Shown one piece after another: positions 43,171 to 53,740 of a stretch of 57,344 bases of DNA (within the stretch, counting starts at the first letter, position 1; each line of letters opens with the position of its first letter). The stretch is taken from contig JAJRSE010000125.1 in assembly GCA_024278955.1 (NCBI GenBank), positions 1-57,344 of the forward strand, in the 5' to 3' direction. The stretch is from Planctomycetota bacterium. Lineage in GTDB: Bacteria > Planctomycetota > Planctomycetia > Pirellulales > Lacipirellulaceae. Made by a program: the position numbers and the translations under genes. A model generated the notes under the pieces. That model was given only the letters and a program-made list of their open reading frames with translations, was not told where the DNA came from and made no database searches.

Positions 43171-46100
43171 ATGACGACCAAGTGGAAAATCATCCTTCAA
43201 TGTTTCGCCCTTGTCCTCTTGCGACTGGCAAACGTAACGGCTAGCGAGATCGATTTCAATCGCGACATCCGGCCAATTCTCTCGGACCGGTGCTTTCTGT
43301 GCCATGGCCCCAGCGAGGAATCGAATGACTCTGGTCTACGCCTTGATAGTCTGTCTGCGGTGATTGGTGAATTGCCTAGCGGCGAGGGAAATGCTATCGT
43401 CCCGGGCGACCCAGAGGCGAGTGTCGCTCTGCAAAGGATTCTTTCCGACGACGAGTCGCTCGTGATGCCGCCCCCTGGCAAGAACTTAAAGGTCAGCGAA
43501 GCAGAGAGGCAGTTGCTGAGAGAGTGGATTCAGCAGGGAGCAGAGTACAAGACACACTGGGCGTTCGAGCCGCTGCCTGCCGTGGTCCCTGTTCCCAAGG
43601 TAGCAGACGCTAGCTGGCCGAGAAGTCCGATGGATGCGTTCGTGTTGGCGCGGCTCGAAAAAAAATCACTCCAGCCGTCGCCCGAGGCCGAGCGATGGCG
43701 GTGGTTACGCCGCGTGACGTTCGATTTGACCGGACTGCCCCCTACGCATGAAGAGATAGAAGCCCTGGATCACGATTCTTCGGCGACCGCCTTCGAGACG
43801 GTGGTCGATCGGCTTCTCAATTCAAAACATTTTGGGGAACAGATGGCGGTCGCTTGGCTCGACGCGGCCCGCTACGCCGATTCTTACGGCTATCAATCTG
43901 ACATGCTCAACACACAATGGCCCTACCGCGACTGGGTAATTCGCGCCTTCAACCAAAACCTGCCCTACGACCAGTTTCTTACCTGGCAGTTGGCGGGCGA
44001 CCTCTTACCCAATCCAACGCACGACCAGCGGTTGGCAACCGCTTTCAACCGCCTTCACCGTCTCAACAACGAAGGGGGGGCCGTTTTTGAAGAATGGCGA
44101 ATCGAAAATGTCGCAGATCGGGTTCACACGTTTGGCACTGCCGTATTGGGTTTGACTCTCGAGTGTTCGCGGTGCCACGATCACAAGTACGACCCCATCA
44201 CGCAGCGAGATTACTATTCGCTCTCTGCGTTTTTCAATTCGATTGATGAAAACGGGCTTTATGACAATACCGAAAAAGTCCCCTCGCCGACGATGCTGTT
44301 GCCAACTCCCGAGCAAGAGGCCGCCCTCGCCACGGCTCGCCGCCAGTTGAGGGAAGCCGAAAATATTTTTGAATTGGCACGGGAAGCTGCAAAGCCGCGT
44401 CTCAAGGCATGGCAAGACGCCCCGCCCTCTGCGGAGCTGTCGATTCCCGATCGACAACTGGCCCTCGATTTTGATACTCCTTTCGATGCCCCGAAAGAGG
44501 GCTCGGAAAAAGAGAGCTACTATCTGTCGACGAATGGCAAGGATCGGGTTGCCTCCTGGCCACTGGTCGAGGTGAAAGATTGTGATATCCCGCGACTTTT
44601 CATAAATGCAAAGGCTACAAGTCCAGAGGCTCGCAAGGCGCTCTCGCTCGATGGCGATCGAGGTGTCACGACGCTTGGCATCGAACGGTTTGACCGATGG
44701 ACTCCCTTCAGCGTGGTCATCACGCTGCGAGAAATAGAACACGTTTCGCATCGGGCCGTGATTGCTCACCACACGGCAGGGACCGACGTCGGATATAACG
44801 GCTGGGATTTGACCCTCGTTGACGGCCATGTCGAGTCACGGCTCTATCGCGTCTGGCCCGGGAATGCGATTGGTGTGCGTACGGTCGAGCCAATTCCGGT
44901 GGACGAGTGGCATCAACTTGCGGCGACCTACGATGGTTCGTCCAGAGCCTCAGGACTCAAACTGTTTCTCGACGGCAAGCTGCTAGTAACCGAGATCCTT
45001 CGCGACCAAACTCTGCTAAAAAGAGCCAACGGAAAAAAGAGTCACGGTGGCGGTGAATTTGTGCTCGGTCAGCGATTTCGCGATCGAGGGCTTGCCGGTG
45101 GGCTCATCGACGATCTGCGGATTTACACCCGCGATCTTTCTGAAACCGAACTACGACACCTTGCAACGGGTACCCCGCTCGAAAGGACCAAACCGTACTT
45201 CCTTTCGGCCATCGACAAAAAATGCCGTGCTGCTGTCAAAACCTTGCAAGCGGCACACGAAGCAGTCGTTATGGCAGAGGAAAAGATGGACGAGATCCCG
45301 ATTATGAAGGAACTCGACCAGCCGCGCCCTGCACACCTTTTGGCTCGCGGCCAATACGACGCACCAACCAGCGATGAAACGCGTGTTCTTCGAGGCACCT
45401 TTGAAGGCATCCAACCAGCATTTCCAGACGATCTCCCACGAGACCGATTAGGCTTAGCTCAATGGGTGACTCGCCCCGATCACCCACTGACCTCGCGTGT
45501 CGTGGTCAATCGGTTGTGGGCGAATTTCTTCGGGAAAGGTCTTGTTGGAACGCCCGAAAATTTCGGCCTGCAAGGAGATCCCCCGACCCATCTGGAACTT
45601 CTCGACTGGCTTTCCCAAGACTTTATCGAGCATGACTGGAACGTCAAACGGCTTTGTCGAAACATCGTTCTTTCGGCAACTTATCGTCAGACTTCTGCCA
45701 CGACGCCTGAGCTGCTGAAAGTCGATCCGAGGAACTTATGGCTGGCGCGTGGCCCGGCGTATCGATTGTCTGCCGAGCAAATTCGCGATCTGGCCTTGGC
45801 CGCCTCGGGCCTCTTCAATCCGGAGCGTGGCGGCCCACCCGTCTCGCCCTACCAACCCGGGGGCGATCTCTGGCGTGAATCCAACGGCATGTCCCCCCCC
45901 TATCAGCAATCAGTCGGCAAAGCTCTGTATCGTCGATCGCTCTACTCCGTTTGGAAACGGACCGCTCCGCTGCCGAACATGATGGCTTTTGATTCAACGA
46001 CCCGCGAAGTTTGCTCAGTAAAACGATCCCGCACCAACACGCCATTGCAAGCGCTCGTCTTGCTCAACGATATACAATTCCTCGAAGCGTGCCGCAATCT

Positions 46101-46383
46101 GGCGTTTCGCGTGCTGGCAACCGAGCAGGAAGACTCGGCCCGAGTGACCGCCGCCTTCCTCGCTCTGACGGGACGAGCTGCCGACGACCTCGAACGAGAC
46201 ACGCTACTAAAACTGCTTGCCGAAGAACGCGAGTACTTTGGAAGCCACCCCGACGATGCTGCCAAGTTGCTGGCTCTTGGCGAAACTCCTTCCAAAACAG
46301 ATTTTTCCGACGACCTCCTGGCAGCGATGACTATGGTCTGCCAGGCAGTTTTGAATCTTGACGCCACGATCTGGAAACGGTGA
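43171..46383 (+). CDS. PSCyt1-DUF1549-LamG-DUF1553 protein
   Basis: 1070 residues, larger than the paralogue at 39151 because of an inserted LamG/concanavalin-like module at about residues 430-680 ([59 protein letters not shown]). Signal peptide ends NVTAS; PSCyt1 haem motif is CFLCHG; DUF1549 contains [20 protein letters not shown] and [23 protein letters not shown]1553 contains [40 protein letters not shown] and [20 protein letters not shown]. LamG modules usually bind carbohydrates, so the insertion may direct this enzyme to a polysaccharide. It is 73 bp downstream of the first DUF1501 gene and touches the second, so all four genes may be one transcript. Confidence 0.95.
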   Translation: MTTKWKIILQCFALVLLRLANVTASEIDFNRDIRPILSDRCFLCHGPSEESNDSGLRLDSLSAVIGELPSGEGNAIVPGDPEASVALQRILSDDESLVMPPPGKNLKVSEAERQLLREWIQQGAEYKTHWAFEPLPAVVPVPKVADASWPRSPMDAFVLARLEKKSLQPSPEAERWRWLRRVTFDLTGLPPTHEEIEALDHDSSATAFETVVDRLLNSKHFGEQMAVAWLDAARYADSYGYQSDMLNTQWPYRDWVIRAFNQNLPYDQFLTWQLAGDLLPNPTHDQRLATAFNRLHRLNNEGGAVFEEWRIENVADRVHTFGTAVLGLTLECSRCHDHKYDPITQRDYYSLSAFFNSIDENGLYDNTEKVPSPTMLLPTPEQEAALATARRQLREAENIFELAREAAKPRLKAWQDAPPSAELSIPDRQLALDFDTPFDAPKEGSEKESYYLSTNGKDRVASWPLVEVKDCDIPRLFINAKATSPEARKALSLDGDRGVTTLGIERFDRWTPFSVVITLREIEHVSHRAVIAHHTAGTDVGYNGWDLTLVDGHVESRLYRVWPGNAIGVRTVEPIPVDEWHQLAATYDGSSRASGLKLFLDGKLLVTEILRDQTLLKRANGKKSHGGGEFVLGQRFRDRGLAGGLIDDLRIYTRDLSETELRHLATGTPLERTKPYFLSAIDKKCRAAVKTLQAAHEAVVMAEEKMDEIPIMKELDQPRPAHLLARGQYDAPTSDETRVLRGTFEGIQPAFPDDLPRDRLGLAQWVTRPDHPLTSRVVVNRLWANFFGKGLVGTPENFGLQGDPPTHLELLDWLSQDFIEHDWNVKRLCRNIVLSATYRQTSATTPELLKVDPRNLWLARGPAYRLSAEQIRDLALAASGLFNPERGGPPVSPYQPGGDLWRESNGMSPPYQQSVGKALYRRSLYSVWKRTAPLPNMMAFDSTTREVCSVKRSRTNTPLQALVLLNDIQFLEACRNLAFRVLATEQEDSARVTAAFLALTGRAADDLERDTLLKLLAEEREYFGSHPDDAAKLLALGETPSKTDFSDDLLAAMTMVCQAVLNLDATIWKR

Positions 46384-46388
46384 ATTTC

Positions 46389-47804
46389 ATGAATAGCAAT
46401 CCTCCAACCGACCCTTTGGCGATCAACCGCCGCCATTTTTTCAAAACGAGCGCTGCCGGAATTGGCTCGCTGGCTTTGTCTCATCTCTTGTCCGATTCTG
46501 CGGAGGCAGGGCTCCATTTTCCTGCCAAGGCGAAGCGGGTTATCTACCTCTTCCAGTCGGGTGGCCCCGCGCAACAAGACTTGTTCGATTATAAGCCGCT
46601 ACTCAATAAAATGAATGGCGAACAACTGCCGCCAGAGGTGCGGGGCAGTCAACGGCTGACGGGAATGTCTGCCCACCAAACCTCGCTTCCGCTCGCCGGC
46701 TCGCATTTCAAGTTTTCTCAGCACGGGCAATCGGGCGCGTGGTTGAGCGACTTACTGCCGCATCACCGCGAAATTGCGGACGATATCTGCTTCATCAAAT
46801 CGATGCACACCGAAGCGATCAACCACGATCCGGCAATCACGATGTTTCAAACCGGCTCGCAGATCGCAGGCCGACCATCGCTTGGGGCATGGTTGTCGTA
46901 TGGGCTTGGCAGCGAGAACGCAGACTTGCCCGGGTTTATTGTGCTCGCCTCTGCCGGACAGGGAGGTCAGCCGCTGTACTCGCGTCTGTGGGGCTCCGGC
47001 TTTCTTGATTCGAAGTATCAAGGCGTTCGCTTTCGGAGCGGCAAAGAGCCCGTGCTCTATCTGACCAATCCCGAGGGGGTCCGTCCTGAACGCCGTCGAG
47101 CGCTGCTCGATCATGTCAACGCGCTCAATCAGCATCAATACGAAAAAGAGCTCGATCCGGAAATTGAGTCTCGCATCGCCCAATACGAAATGGCGTTTCG
47201 TATGCAAACCAGCGTCCCTTCTGCCACCGATTTGTCCGACGAAACCGAAGCGACGTTTAAGCTGTACGGCGAAGACGCGCGTACTCCGGGCACCTTCGCC
47301 GCAAACTGCCTACTAGCTCGCAGGCTCGCCGAGCGAGATGTCCGTTTCATCCAGCTATACCATCAGGGTTGGGACCAACATGCAAACTTGCCAAGTGGTA
47401 TTCGCAGCCAGGCCAAGGAGACCGATCAGGCATCTGCGGCCTTAGTAAAAGACCTCAAGCAGCGGGGCCTCTTGCAGGACACGCTGGTTATCTGGGGCGG
47501 TGAGTTTGGTCGCACCTCGTATTCGCAGGGGGCTCTCACCAAGGAAACCCACGGACGCGATCATCATCCACGCTGCTTCACCACTTGGATGGCCGGCGGC
47601 GGAATCAAGCCGGGCATCACGTATGGCGAAACCGACGACTTCAGCTACAACATCGTCCGCGATGGCGTTCACGTCCACGACTTCAACGCAACTCTCCTGC
47701 ACCTAATGGGAATTGATCACAAGCGTCTGACCTTCAAGTACCAAGGCCGCCATTTCCGTCTGACCGATGTCCACGGCAACGTCGTCCAAAACCTGATCGG
47801 GTGA
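46389..47804 (+). CDS. DUF1501 family exported protein (second)
   Basis: 471 residues from the ATG at 46389, five bases after the preceding stop; a GTG at 46380 would overlap that stop and add three residues. Tat-like signal [20 protein letters not shown] is followed by the DUF1501 core: [80 protein letters not shown] and [20 protein letters not shown]. It is similar to the 41625-43097 protein but not closely, so each DUF1501 protein seems to have been duplicated together with its own PSCyt1 partner. No terminator hairpin of note follows; the convergent glnD gene ends 237 bp away. Confidence 0.95.
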   Translation: MNSNPPTDPLAINRRHFFKTSAAGIGSLALSHLLSDSAEAGLHFPAKAKRVIYLFQSGGPAQQDLFDYKPLLNKMNGEQLPPEVRGSQRLTGMSAHQTSLPLAGSHFKFSQHGQSGAWLSDLLPHHREIADDICFIKSMHTEAINHDPAITMFQTGSQIAGRPSLGAWLSYGLGSENADLPGFIVLASAGQGGQPLYSRLWGSGFLDSKYQGVRFRSGKEPVLYLTNPEGVRPERRRALLDHVNALNQHQYEKELDPEIESRIAQYEMAFRMQTSVPSATDLSDETEATFKLYGEDARTPGTFAANCLLARRLAERDVRFIQLYHQGWDQHANLPSGIRSQAKETDQASAALVKDLKQRGLLQDTLVIWGGEFGRTSYSQGALTKETHGRDHHPRCFTTWMAGGGIKPGITYGETDDFSYNIVRDGVHVHDFNATLLHLMGIDHKRLTFKYQGRHFRLTDVHGNVVQNLIG

Positions 47805-48041
47805 GAGATGCAAAAGTAGTGCCACTACTGCTTGTCCAGCAGTGCGAACCCTGTATCCGTTTTCTATCACAATACTCGGCCTGATTGCCAATTGTGTTTT
47901 CCAGCTCATCAGTCGCTAACTTACGTCGGCATTGCCGCCGAACCACTCGGACAGTACGGCTGACAGCTTGGGAAGCAACGGGTCGACTTCTTGACCGTCC
48001 GAGACGTACCAATGGGCACCCTGGTGGTTGCAACTCGGTTT

Positions 48042-50669
48042 CTATTCCCGCTTGATCAACTCCATCAGCTCACCACGCAGCTCATCAAGCTTTGCGTCGT
48101 CGCTCAGCTTTTGCCCCTCGCGGTCGGTCAGATAAAACACGTCGACCACCTGGTCGAGCGAGGTCGCGATCTTGGCGTGCCGGATGATCATTGACAGATC
48201 GTGGAGCTTGCGCGCAAGCCGAAAAAGCAACCCTTTACGGTCGAACGTAAAGACTTCGACGATCGTAAAGTCGGCTGACAGCCCGTTGTCGATCCGCACT
48301 TCGTCAGGCAGGGCCGAAAGCTGGATCTTTGCTGCCGCTTCTTCTTCCCCCCAAACTTGCTGAAATCGTGGCGGTTCTGCCGAGTCGATCGAGGCGACAA
48401 GATCACGGCAAATTTGCTGCTGCCGATCAAGCGAAGTCTCCTCGCGGGACATCGAGTCCGTCACTTTGTAACGAAGCATCAGCAGGTCGTCGGCCAATAC
48501 GTCGGTCGAGGCAGCAAGAATTTGCATCCCTTTACTCGAAAGGGCCCCCGCCATACTCGAAAACACTCCTCGGCCAACCCCACGGTTTACCCCGGCGGTA
48601 AACTCTAGGGTCATTGTCTCAGCTAAAGCCTCGCACGTAACGTCGGCAGCTCCTTCGTCCAGCTGGCGAAATCGCCTCAGCAAATCGACCACGTCCTCGA
48701 CATCTCGATTGGCCAAGTAACTTGCCGACAAGACCGCGATCTGACTGGCAAACCAACCCTCGGCTCGTTCTTCGGCAGTCAATCGCTCGGCAATCGTGCG
48801 CCGATGGGCCTCAAGCGACGAGTCGTGAACCGAACTTCCTTTTTCATGAAGCAACTTGGCGGAACGCGCAAAGACATCCGCCAAAACCTCGATTTTCCAA
48901 TCGTTGAGCACCCCAGGACCGACTGCTGCCAAGTCGGCACACGTCAGCACAAACAACATCCGCAACCGTTCGACGCTCCCCGCCTCTTTTGCAAAGTCTC
49001 CCAACAGCTTTAAGTCGCTCGTGTCGCGGCGAAAGGTCAGATGCGCCATCGAGAGATGCTTGTGAACAAGAAAAACGACGTCCTCTGCCGAGATATCGTC
49101 GATCCCCAGCAACGCTGTGGTCTCTTCAGCAATTCGTTTGCCGACCACGCTGTGGTCTTCTTCAAATCCCTTGCCCAAATCATGGAGCAGCAGCGCCAAG
49201 TGGAGCACTCGCTTGTCCTCGATCTCTCGATACGCCTCGCCCAAGGCGTCATCCCGGTCGACAAATTCGGCGGCTCGGCGAACCGCTCGAAGACTATGCT
49301 CGTCGACCGTATACTTATGGTATTGGTTGAACTGCAACAAGCAGCGAACGTGGCGGAATGCGGGAATGATCTTTTCCAAAAAACCAAGCTCGTGCAACAG
49401 CCGAACCACTTCGCCAACCGTCTTCGGGTTGGCGAGTATCTCGTAAAAAGGTTCTGCCGCCTCGGCGGTGACCTGCTCAGGATACTCAGGGGCGGCTAGC
49501 ACCAAGGCCGAGAACGTGCGATGGTCCAGGTGCTTATCCTCTCGGGCAGACAGCTCCACCAGCTTCAAAACTTCGCGAATGTCTTTCTGAAGTTTTGCAA
49601 GTCCTTTCGAGGTTGCACTCAAGTGGCTCAAACCGAGCCGGTAGTCGCCATCGATGTTCTTGCCAAGCACGGGGTCGAGCACTCGCGACACACGCGACGC
49701 AACCTGCAAACTGGCATCGCGCCGACGTACCATTTGCCACAGATGATTGGTATGGCGAAAGTAGTCTCGCATAAACTGCTCGACTGGCAGCAACCCCGGA
49801 CGCTGGCTATGTCCAAACCAATCGGCCACGCGAAGCTGCTCGGCCCGATCGAGCATGTCGCGAGACGTGCCTGCGTGAAAGTGCATCTCGTTGCGCAGAC
49901 GCAACAAAAACTTTCGCACCGAGAGCCAGCGGCGATAATCAAGTTTTGAAATCGCGCCCTTGAGATGCAATTGATCGGGATCCGAAATCCCATGCTGCAC
50001 AAACCCCAGCCAACGCAGCAAATTCATGTCCCGTAGGCCACCACGAGATCGCTTGACGTGAGGCTCCAACAAGTAGACCGTCTCGCCGTACTGATTCCGT
50101 TCGCTGGCACGTGTGTCGAGAAACTTGCGGCACAGAGTCTTCGAGTTCCGAAGGGCCATCTTCTCGAAACTCGTGCGAAACGTCTCAAAAATCGTTTGGT
50201 TGCCAAGCAGCGGACGCGCATCGATCAACGACGTACAAATCACGACATCGCTACCGGCCAGCTGAACCGCCTCTGCTGCCGTGCGAACACTGTGCCCCAG
50301 CTGCAAGCCCACATCAAAAATGCCCTGAGTCATCGGGCGCAGCTGCATCGCGATTTCTTCTTGGTTTCGGCTTGAGTGCAAAATCATCAAGTCGACGTCC
50401 GAGCCAGGGGCACACTGCCGGCGTCCGTAGCTTCCTAGCCCGACAAGCGCCACTTGCCCGCGCAGCTCGTCGGCCGCCGAGGTATCTAACTCAGCCAAGG
50501 CGGCCTCAAAAAGTCGCGCGACGATCCCATCGACAAGAGTCGCCAACTTGGCAGAAACTCGCAGCCCATCCAGCCCGCGATTGTGCAGCTCGCGAATGGC
50601 GTCTTGCTTTTCGCGCAACTCAATACGCAAAGCCTGGACCGTATCACCAATAGAAGAACTGCCAGGCAT
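48042..50669 (-). CDS. glnD: [Protein-PII] uridylyltransferase/uridylyl-removing enzyme
   Basis: 875 residues, normal for the family. The nucleotidyltransferase domain has the motif GLGSYGRRQCAPGSDVDLM (residues 78-95) with the catalytic aspartates. The GlnD linker follows, then an HD hydrolase domain at about 445-560 (DEHSLRAVRRAAEFVD, LLLHDLGKGFEEDHS). Two ACT domains at about 685-760 and 800-870 (VFSSMAGALSSKGMQILAAS; EVFTFDRKGLLFRLARKLHD) sense glutamine. It adds UMP to PII under nitrogen limitation and removes it under nitrogen excess. Its target PII and the ammonium channel lie immediately upstream on the same strand, forming a complete nitrogen-sensing set. In-frame coding-like sequence continues for 41 codons after the TAG stop. 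Confidence 0.96.
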   Translation of the reverse strand: MPGSSSIGDTVQALRIELREKQDAIRELHNRGLDGLRVSAKLATLVDGIVARLFEAALAELDTSAADELRGQVALVGLGSYGRRQCAPGSDVDLMILHSSRNQEEIAMQLRPMTQGIFDVGLQLGHSVRTAAEAVQLAGSDVVICTSLIDARPLLGNQTIFETFRTSFEKMALRNSKTLCRKFLDTRASERNQYGETVYLLEPHVKRSRGGLRDMNLLRWLGFVQHGISDPDQLHLKGAISKLDYRRWLSVRKFLLRLRNEMHFHAGTSRDMLDRAEQLRVADWFGHSQRPGLLPVEQFMRDYFRHTNHLWQMVRRRDASLQVASRVSRVLDPVLGKNIDGDYRLGLSHLSATSKGLAKLQKDIREVLKLVELSAREDKHLDHRTFSALVLAAPEYPEQVTAEAAEPFYEILANPKTVGEVVRLLHELGFLEKIIPAFRHVRCLLQFNQYHKYTVDEHSLRAVRRAAEFVDRDDALGEAYREIEDKRVLHLALLLHDLGKGFEEDHSVVGKRIAEETTALLGIDDISAEDVVFLVHKHLSMAHLTFRRDTSDLKLLGDFAKEAGSVERLRMLFVLTCADLAAVGPGVLNDWKIEVLADVFARSAKLLHEKGSSVHDSSLEAHRRTIAERLTAEERAEGWFASQIAVLSASYLANRDVEDVVDLLRRFRQLDEGAADVTCEALAETMTLEFTAGVNRGVGRGVFSSMAGALSSKGMQILAASTDVLADDLLMLRYKVTDSMSREETSLDRQQQICRDLVASIDSAEPPRFQQVWGEEEAAAKIQLSALPDEVRIDNGLSADFTIVEVFTFDRKGLLFRLARKLHDLSMIIRHAKIATSLDQVVDVFYLTDREGQKLSDDAKLDELRGELMELIKRE

Positions 50670-50729
50670 TCGTCACTTACCAGTGGTCATTCGGCCAGTT
50701 GCGATTCGTAGTGTGTGAATTCCTTTTTC

Positions 50730-51152
<423 letters not shown>

Positions 51153-51207
51153 CTAATTTTTGTGTACAAAAATTGATTGTCTACCAACGAATTATAGCAC
51201 CCAACGG

Positions 51208-52605
51208 CTAATTAAAAATATAACCTTCTTCGCCATGCTCGCTGAGGTCCAATCCCAAAATCTCCTTGTTTTCGCTAACCCGGAGGCCCATCAGGACGTC
51301 GAGTACCTTGAGAATGACAAAAGTAGCTACGATACTGAAAACCCAAGTAACCAAAATGGCCACCAACTGCCCCGGCATCACGCTACCCCCTTCGAGCATA
51401 CCTAGCGGCTCACCCTCGGCAATATCCCAGCAGGCCCGCGTCGCGAAGACGCCCGTCAACACCGCCCCGAGCGTCCCGCCTACGCCATGCACGCCGAAAG
51501 CATCCAGCGAGTCGTCGTAACCAAACTTTCCTTTCACCACGCTACAGGCAAATGCACAAACAAGGCCACCGGCTAGGCCAATAGCCAGAGCAGGCATCAA
51601 GTTCACAAACCCCGCCGCAGGCGTGATGCAAACCAACCCCGCGACCGCCCCCGAGGCGGCCCCCAAGACACTTGGCTTCCCGAGCGTCAGCCATTCGTAC
51701 AAGCACCAGCCAAGCAGCCCTGCCGCGGCAGAAAAATGGGTCGCTGCAAACGCGCTCGAAGCAAGATTGTCAGAAGCCAACTCGCTTCCCGCGTTGAATC
51801 CAAACCAGCCGACCCAAAGCATCGCAGCCCCAAGGGTCGTGTAAGTAAGATTATGGGGCCGCAAGTCGGCACTGCCAAACCCGCCTCGCTTGCCAATCAC
51901 CAAAGCACACACAAGCGCCGAAACGCCCGAGCTAATATGCACCACCGTACCGCCGGCAAAATCAAGCCCGCCGCCCATCCAGGCATGATCCGATCCAAAC
52001 GCGAGAATCCCACCGCCCCAAACCCAATGGCAAAGAGGACAATAAACCAGGGTTCCCCATAGAATGCTGAACACTACCATCGTGCTGAACTTCATGCGCT
52101 CGGCAAACGCACCGCAAATCAGCGCGGGCGTAATGATAAAGAACATGCCTTGAAACAGCATGTGAGTAAGTCGCGGAATCGCACCGGCCATCGGAGTATA
52201 CGGGGCACCCGCCTCAACATCCCATATCCGTTCAACTCCTTGCATAAACAGATAGTCACAATTACCTATCCATGCCCCATCGCCACCAAAGGCAAGCGAG
52301 TAACCGTAAAGGGCCCAAAGCACCGTCATCAGCCCCATCAGAAACAGGCATTGCATCATCACGCCGAGCACATTTTTACGACGAACCAAGCCGCCGTAGA
52401 ACAGTGCCAAGCCCGGTGCGGTCATAAAAAGCACCAAGGCACAACAAGTAAGCATCCAAGCGTTGTGTCCGGCAAGGGCCGCTTCGTCTGCTTTCGCAGC
52501 CACCGAAGCAAGATCAGGTGCCTCGGCACCGTAAGCCAAATTTGCTTGAACCGTAATTCCGACAAGCACGAGCGTAATCGCTAGTAAACGAGAAAGTGCG
52601 CACAT
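51208..52605 (-). CDS. amt: Ammonium transporter
   Basis: 465 residues from the ATG at 52605, chosen because GGAGGATAAT directly precedes it. A signal-like segment (MCALSRLLAITLVLVGITVQ) precedes a core of 11 helices: ALVLFMTAPGLALFYGGLVR, FAGGTVVHISSGVSALVCAL with the pore histidine, TTLGAAMLWVGWFGFNAGSE, ATHFSAAAGLLGWCLYEWLT and AFGVHGVGGTLGAVLTGVFA with the second pore histidine. It lies upstream of PII and glnD, as is usual in bacteria, so PII probably closes the channel when nitrogen is plentiful. The cytosolic C-tail SENKEILGLDLSEHGEEGYI is the PII-contact region. Confidence 0.97.
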   Translation of the reverse strand: MCALSRLLAITLVLVGITVQANLAYGAEAPDLASVAAKADEAALAGHNAWMLTCCALVLFMTAPGLALFYGGLVRRKNVLGVMMQCLFLMGLMTVLWALYGYSLAFGGDGAWIGNCDYLFMQGVERIWDVEAGAPYTPMAGAIPRLTHMLFQGMFFIITPALICGAFAERMKFSTMVVFSILWGTLVYCPLCHWVWGGGILAFGSDHAWMGGGLDFAGGTVVHISSGVSALVCALVIGKRGGFGSADLRPHNLTYTTLGAAMLWVGWFGFNAGSELASDNLASSAFAATHFSAAAGLLGWCLYEWLTLGKPSVLGAASGAVAGLVCITPAAGFVNLMPALAIGLAGGLVCAFACSVVKGKFGYDDSLDAFGVHGVGGTLGAVLTGVFATRACWDIAEGEPLGMLEGGSVMPGQLVAILVTWVFSIVATFVILKVLDVLMGLRVSENKEILGLDLSEHGEEGYIFN

Positions 52606-52800
52606 ATTATCCTCCGCCATTTTTTTAGAATTCGTGACGAGGAGGCACTCCGCCTAGAGTCACCTGACACGCGCCTGCATGAACATCTAGCTACGCTAGA
52701 TTGATAAGACTGCTAGCATAAGAAATCGCGGGGCGTCCGTAAAGTAGCACGCGCAAACCTGCCAGGCGAGCGTATGCCCACAGAGAACTGCCAAGGACGC

Positions 52801-53343
52801 CTATCGCGGCTTCCAAGCGACGTCTGCCACCTCTTCGGCGGCGTTGGCTACCCGGGCAAGCACAAACAGCAAATCGCTCGTCCGGTTCACATATTTGATC
52901 ACCGTGTCGCGCACAGCAGAGGCCTGCGAGAGCGCGACAATCTCACGTTCGGCACGCCGGCAAACACACCGCGCAAGGTGCAACGCCGCAGCCCCCGGCG
53001 TCCCGCCTGGCAAAATAAAATTCTTCAAGCCGGGCAGAGTCTCTTCCAACGAATCGATCAACAACTCCAGCTCCCCCACATCAGAATCTTGCAATAGACC
53101 GGCCTCTCGATCGCCCGCCTTGGGGTTCGCAAGTTCCGCACCCAAATCGAAGATCCGGTTTTGCAGCAGATAAAGAATCTCGTCGATCTGCGCCGGCACA
53201 CCCACCGAACGGGCAACGCCCAGCGTCGCATTCAGCTCGTCGAGCGTCCCGTAAGCGCCAATCCGCAGATCGCACTTCGACACCCGACCCCCACCAAACA
53301 ACGAAGTCGACCCTTGATCGCCAGAGCGAGTATAGATTTTCAT
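52801..53343 (-). CDS. PduO-type ATP:cob(I)alamin adenosyltransferase
   Basis: 180 residues. It makes adenosylcobalamin from cob(I)alamin and ATP. The N-terminal ATP-binding segment IYTRSGDQGSTSLFGGGRVS is characteristic, followed by YGTLDELNATLGVAR, LYLLQNRIFDLGAELANP, and the helical-bundle motif HLARCVCRRAEREIVALSQA with the arginines, then YVNRTSDLLFVLARVAN. No cobalamin-dependent enzyme is in the window, so it probably serves methylmalonyl-CoA mutase or other cellular enzymes. Start at 53343 lies in a divergent intergenic region facing the HlyD-like gene; 195 bp separate its stop from amt. Confidence 0.95.
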   Translation of the reverse strand: MKIYTRSGDQGSTSLFGGGRVSKCDLRIGAYGTLDELNATLGVARSVGVPAQIDEILYLLQNRIFDLGAELANPKAGDREAGLLQDSDVGELELLIDSLEETLPGLKNFILPGGTPGAAALHLARCVCRRAEREIVALSQASAVRDTVIKYVNRTSDLLFVLARVANAAEEVADVAWKPR

Positions 53344-53740
53344 GGATGGAGTAGAGGTGAAAGTTTGGGGGTGAGGGGTGAGATGTTGGAACCTTTGTCT
53401 TCAAACGCTGAGTCACCGAATAGCCGGAGGCACACCTGCCTCCGATTTCAAAGGAGCGTCCCCCCTCAAACTAACGACTCACGACTAAAAACTAACGACT
53501 CATTATAGCGGTTATAGCAGCGATCCCAGGTTGCGAGCCTATTTCATCCTTCGAGCATAAAATCAACAACTCAAATGTAGGATTTCACAGCAGGCGCAGC
53601 TAGAATCTATCGACCGCAAAGATTCCCCAACCTGCCGATTTGCCCACCAAGCGGCCCTCAGGGCGGTGCTGCCACAGATGCTTTCTGTCTTCAGACGCAT
53701 TCTCGTGGACCCGCAGGAGGGATTCCTCAAGGAGCTTCCC
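53344..53740. other. Divergent intergenic gap, 397 bp
   Basis: Contains a perfect small hairpin at 53425-53444 (CGGAGGCA and TGCCTCCG, four-base loop) and two direct copies of AACTAACGACTCA (53469-53481 and 53490-53502). The promoters of the PduO gene and the HlyD-like gene must both lie here, but no clear boxes were identified. No gene. Confidence 0.5.

Noticed and set aside
45942..46577. 211-codon minus-strand frame across the PSCyt1/DUF1501 boundary
   Set aside because: It overlaps two strongly supported plus-strand genes and has no family features.
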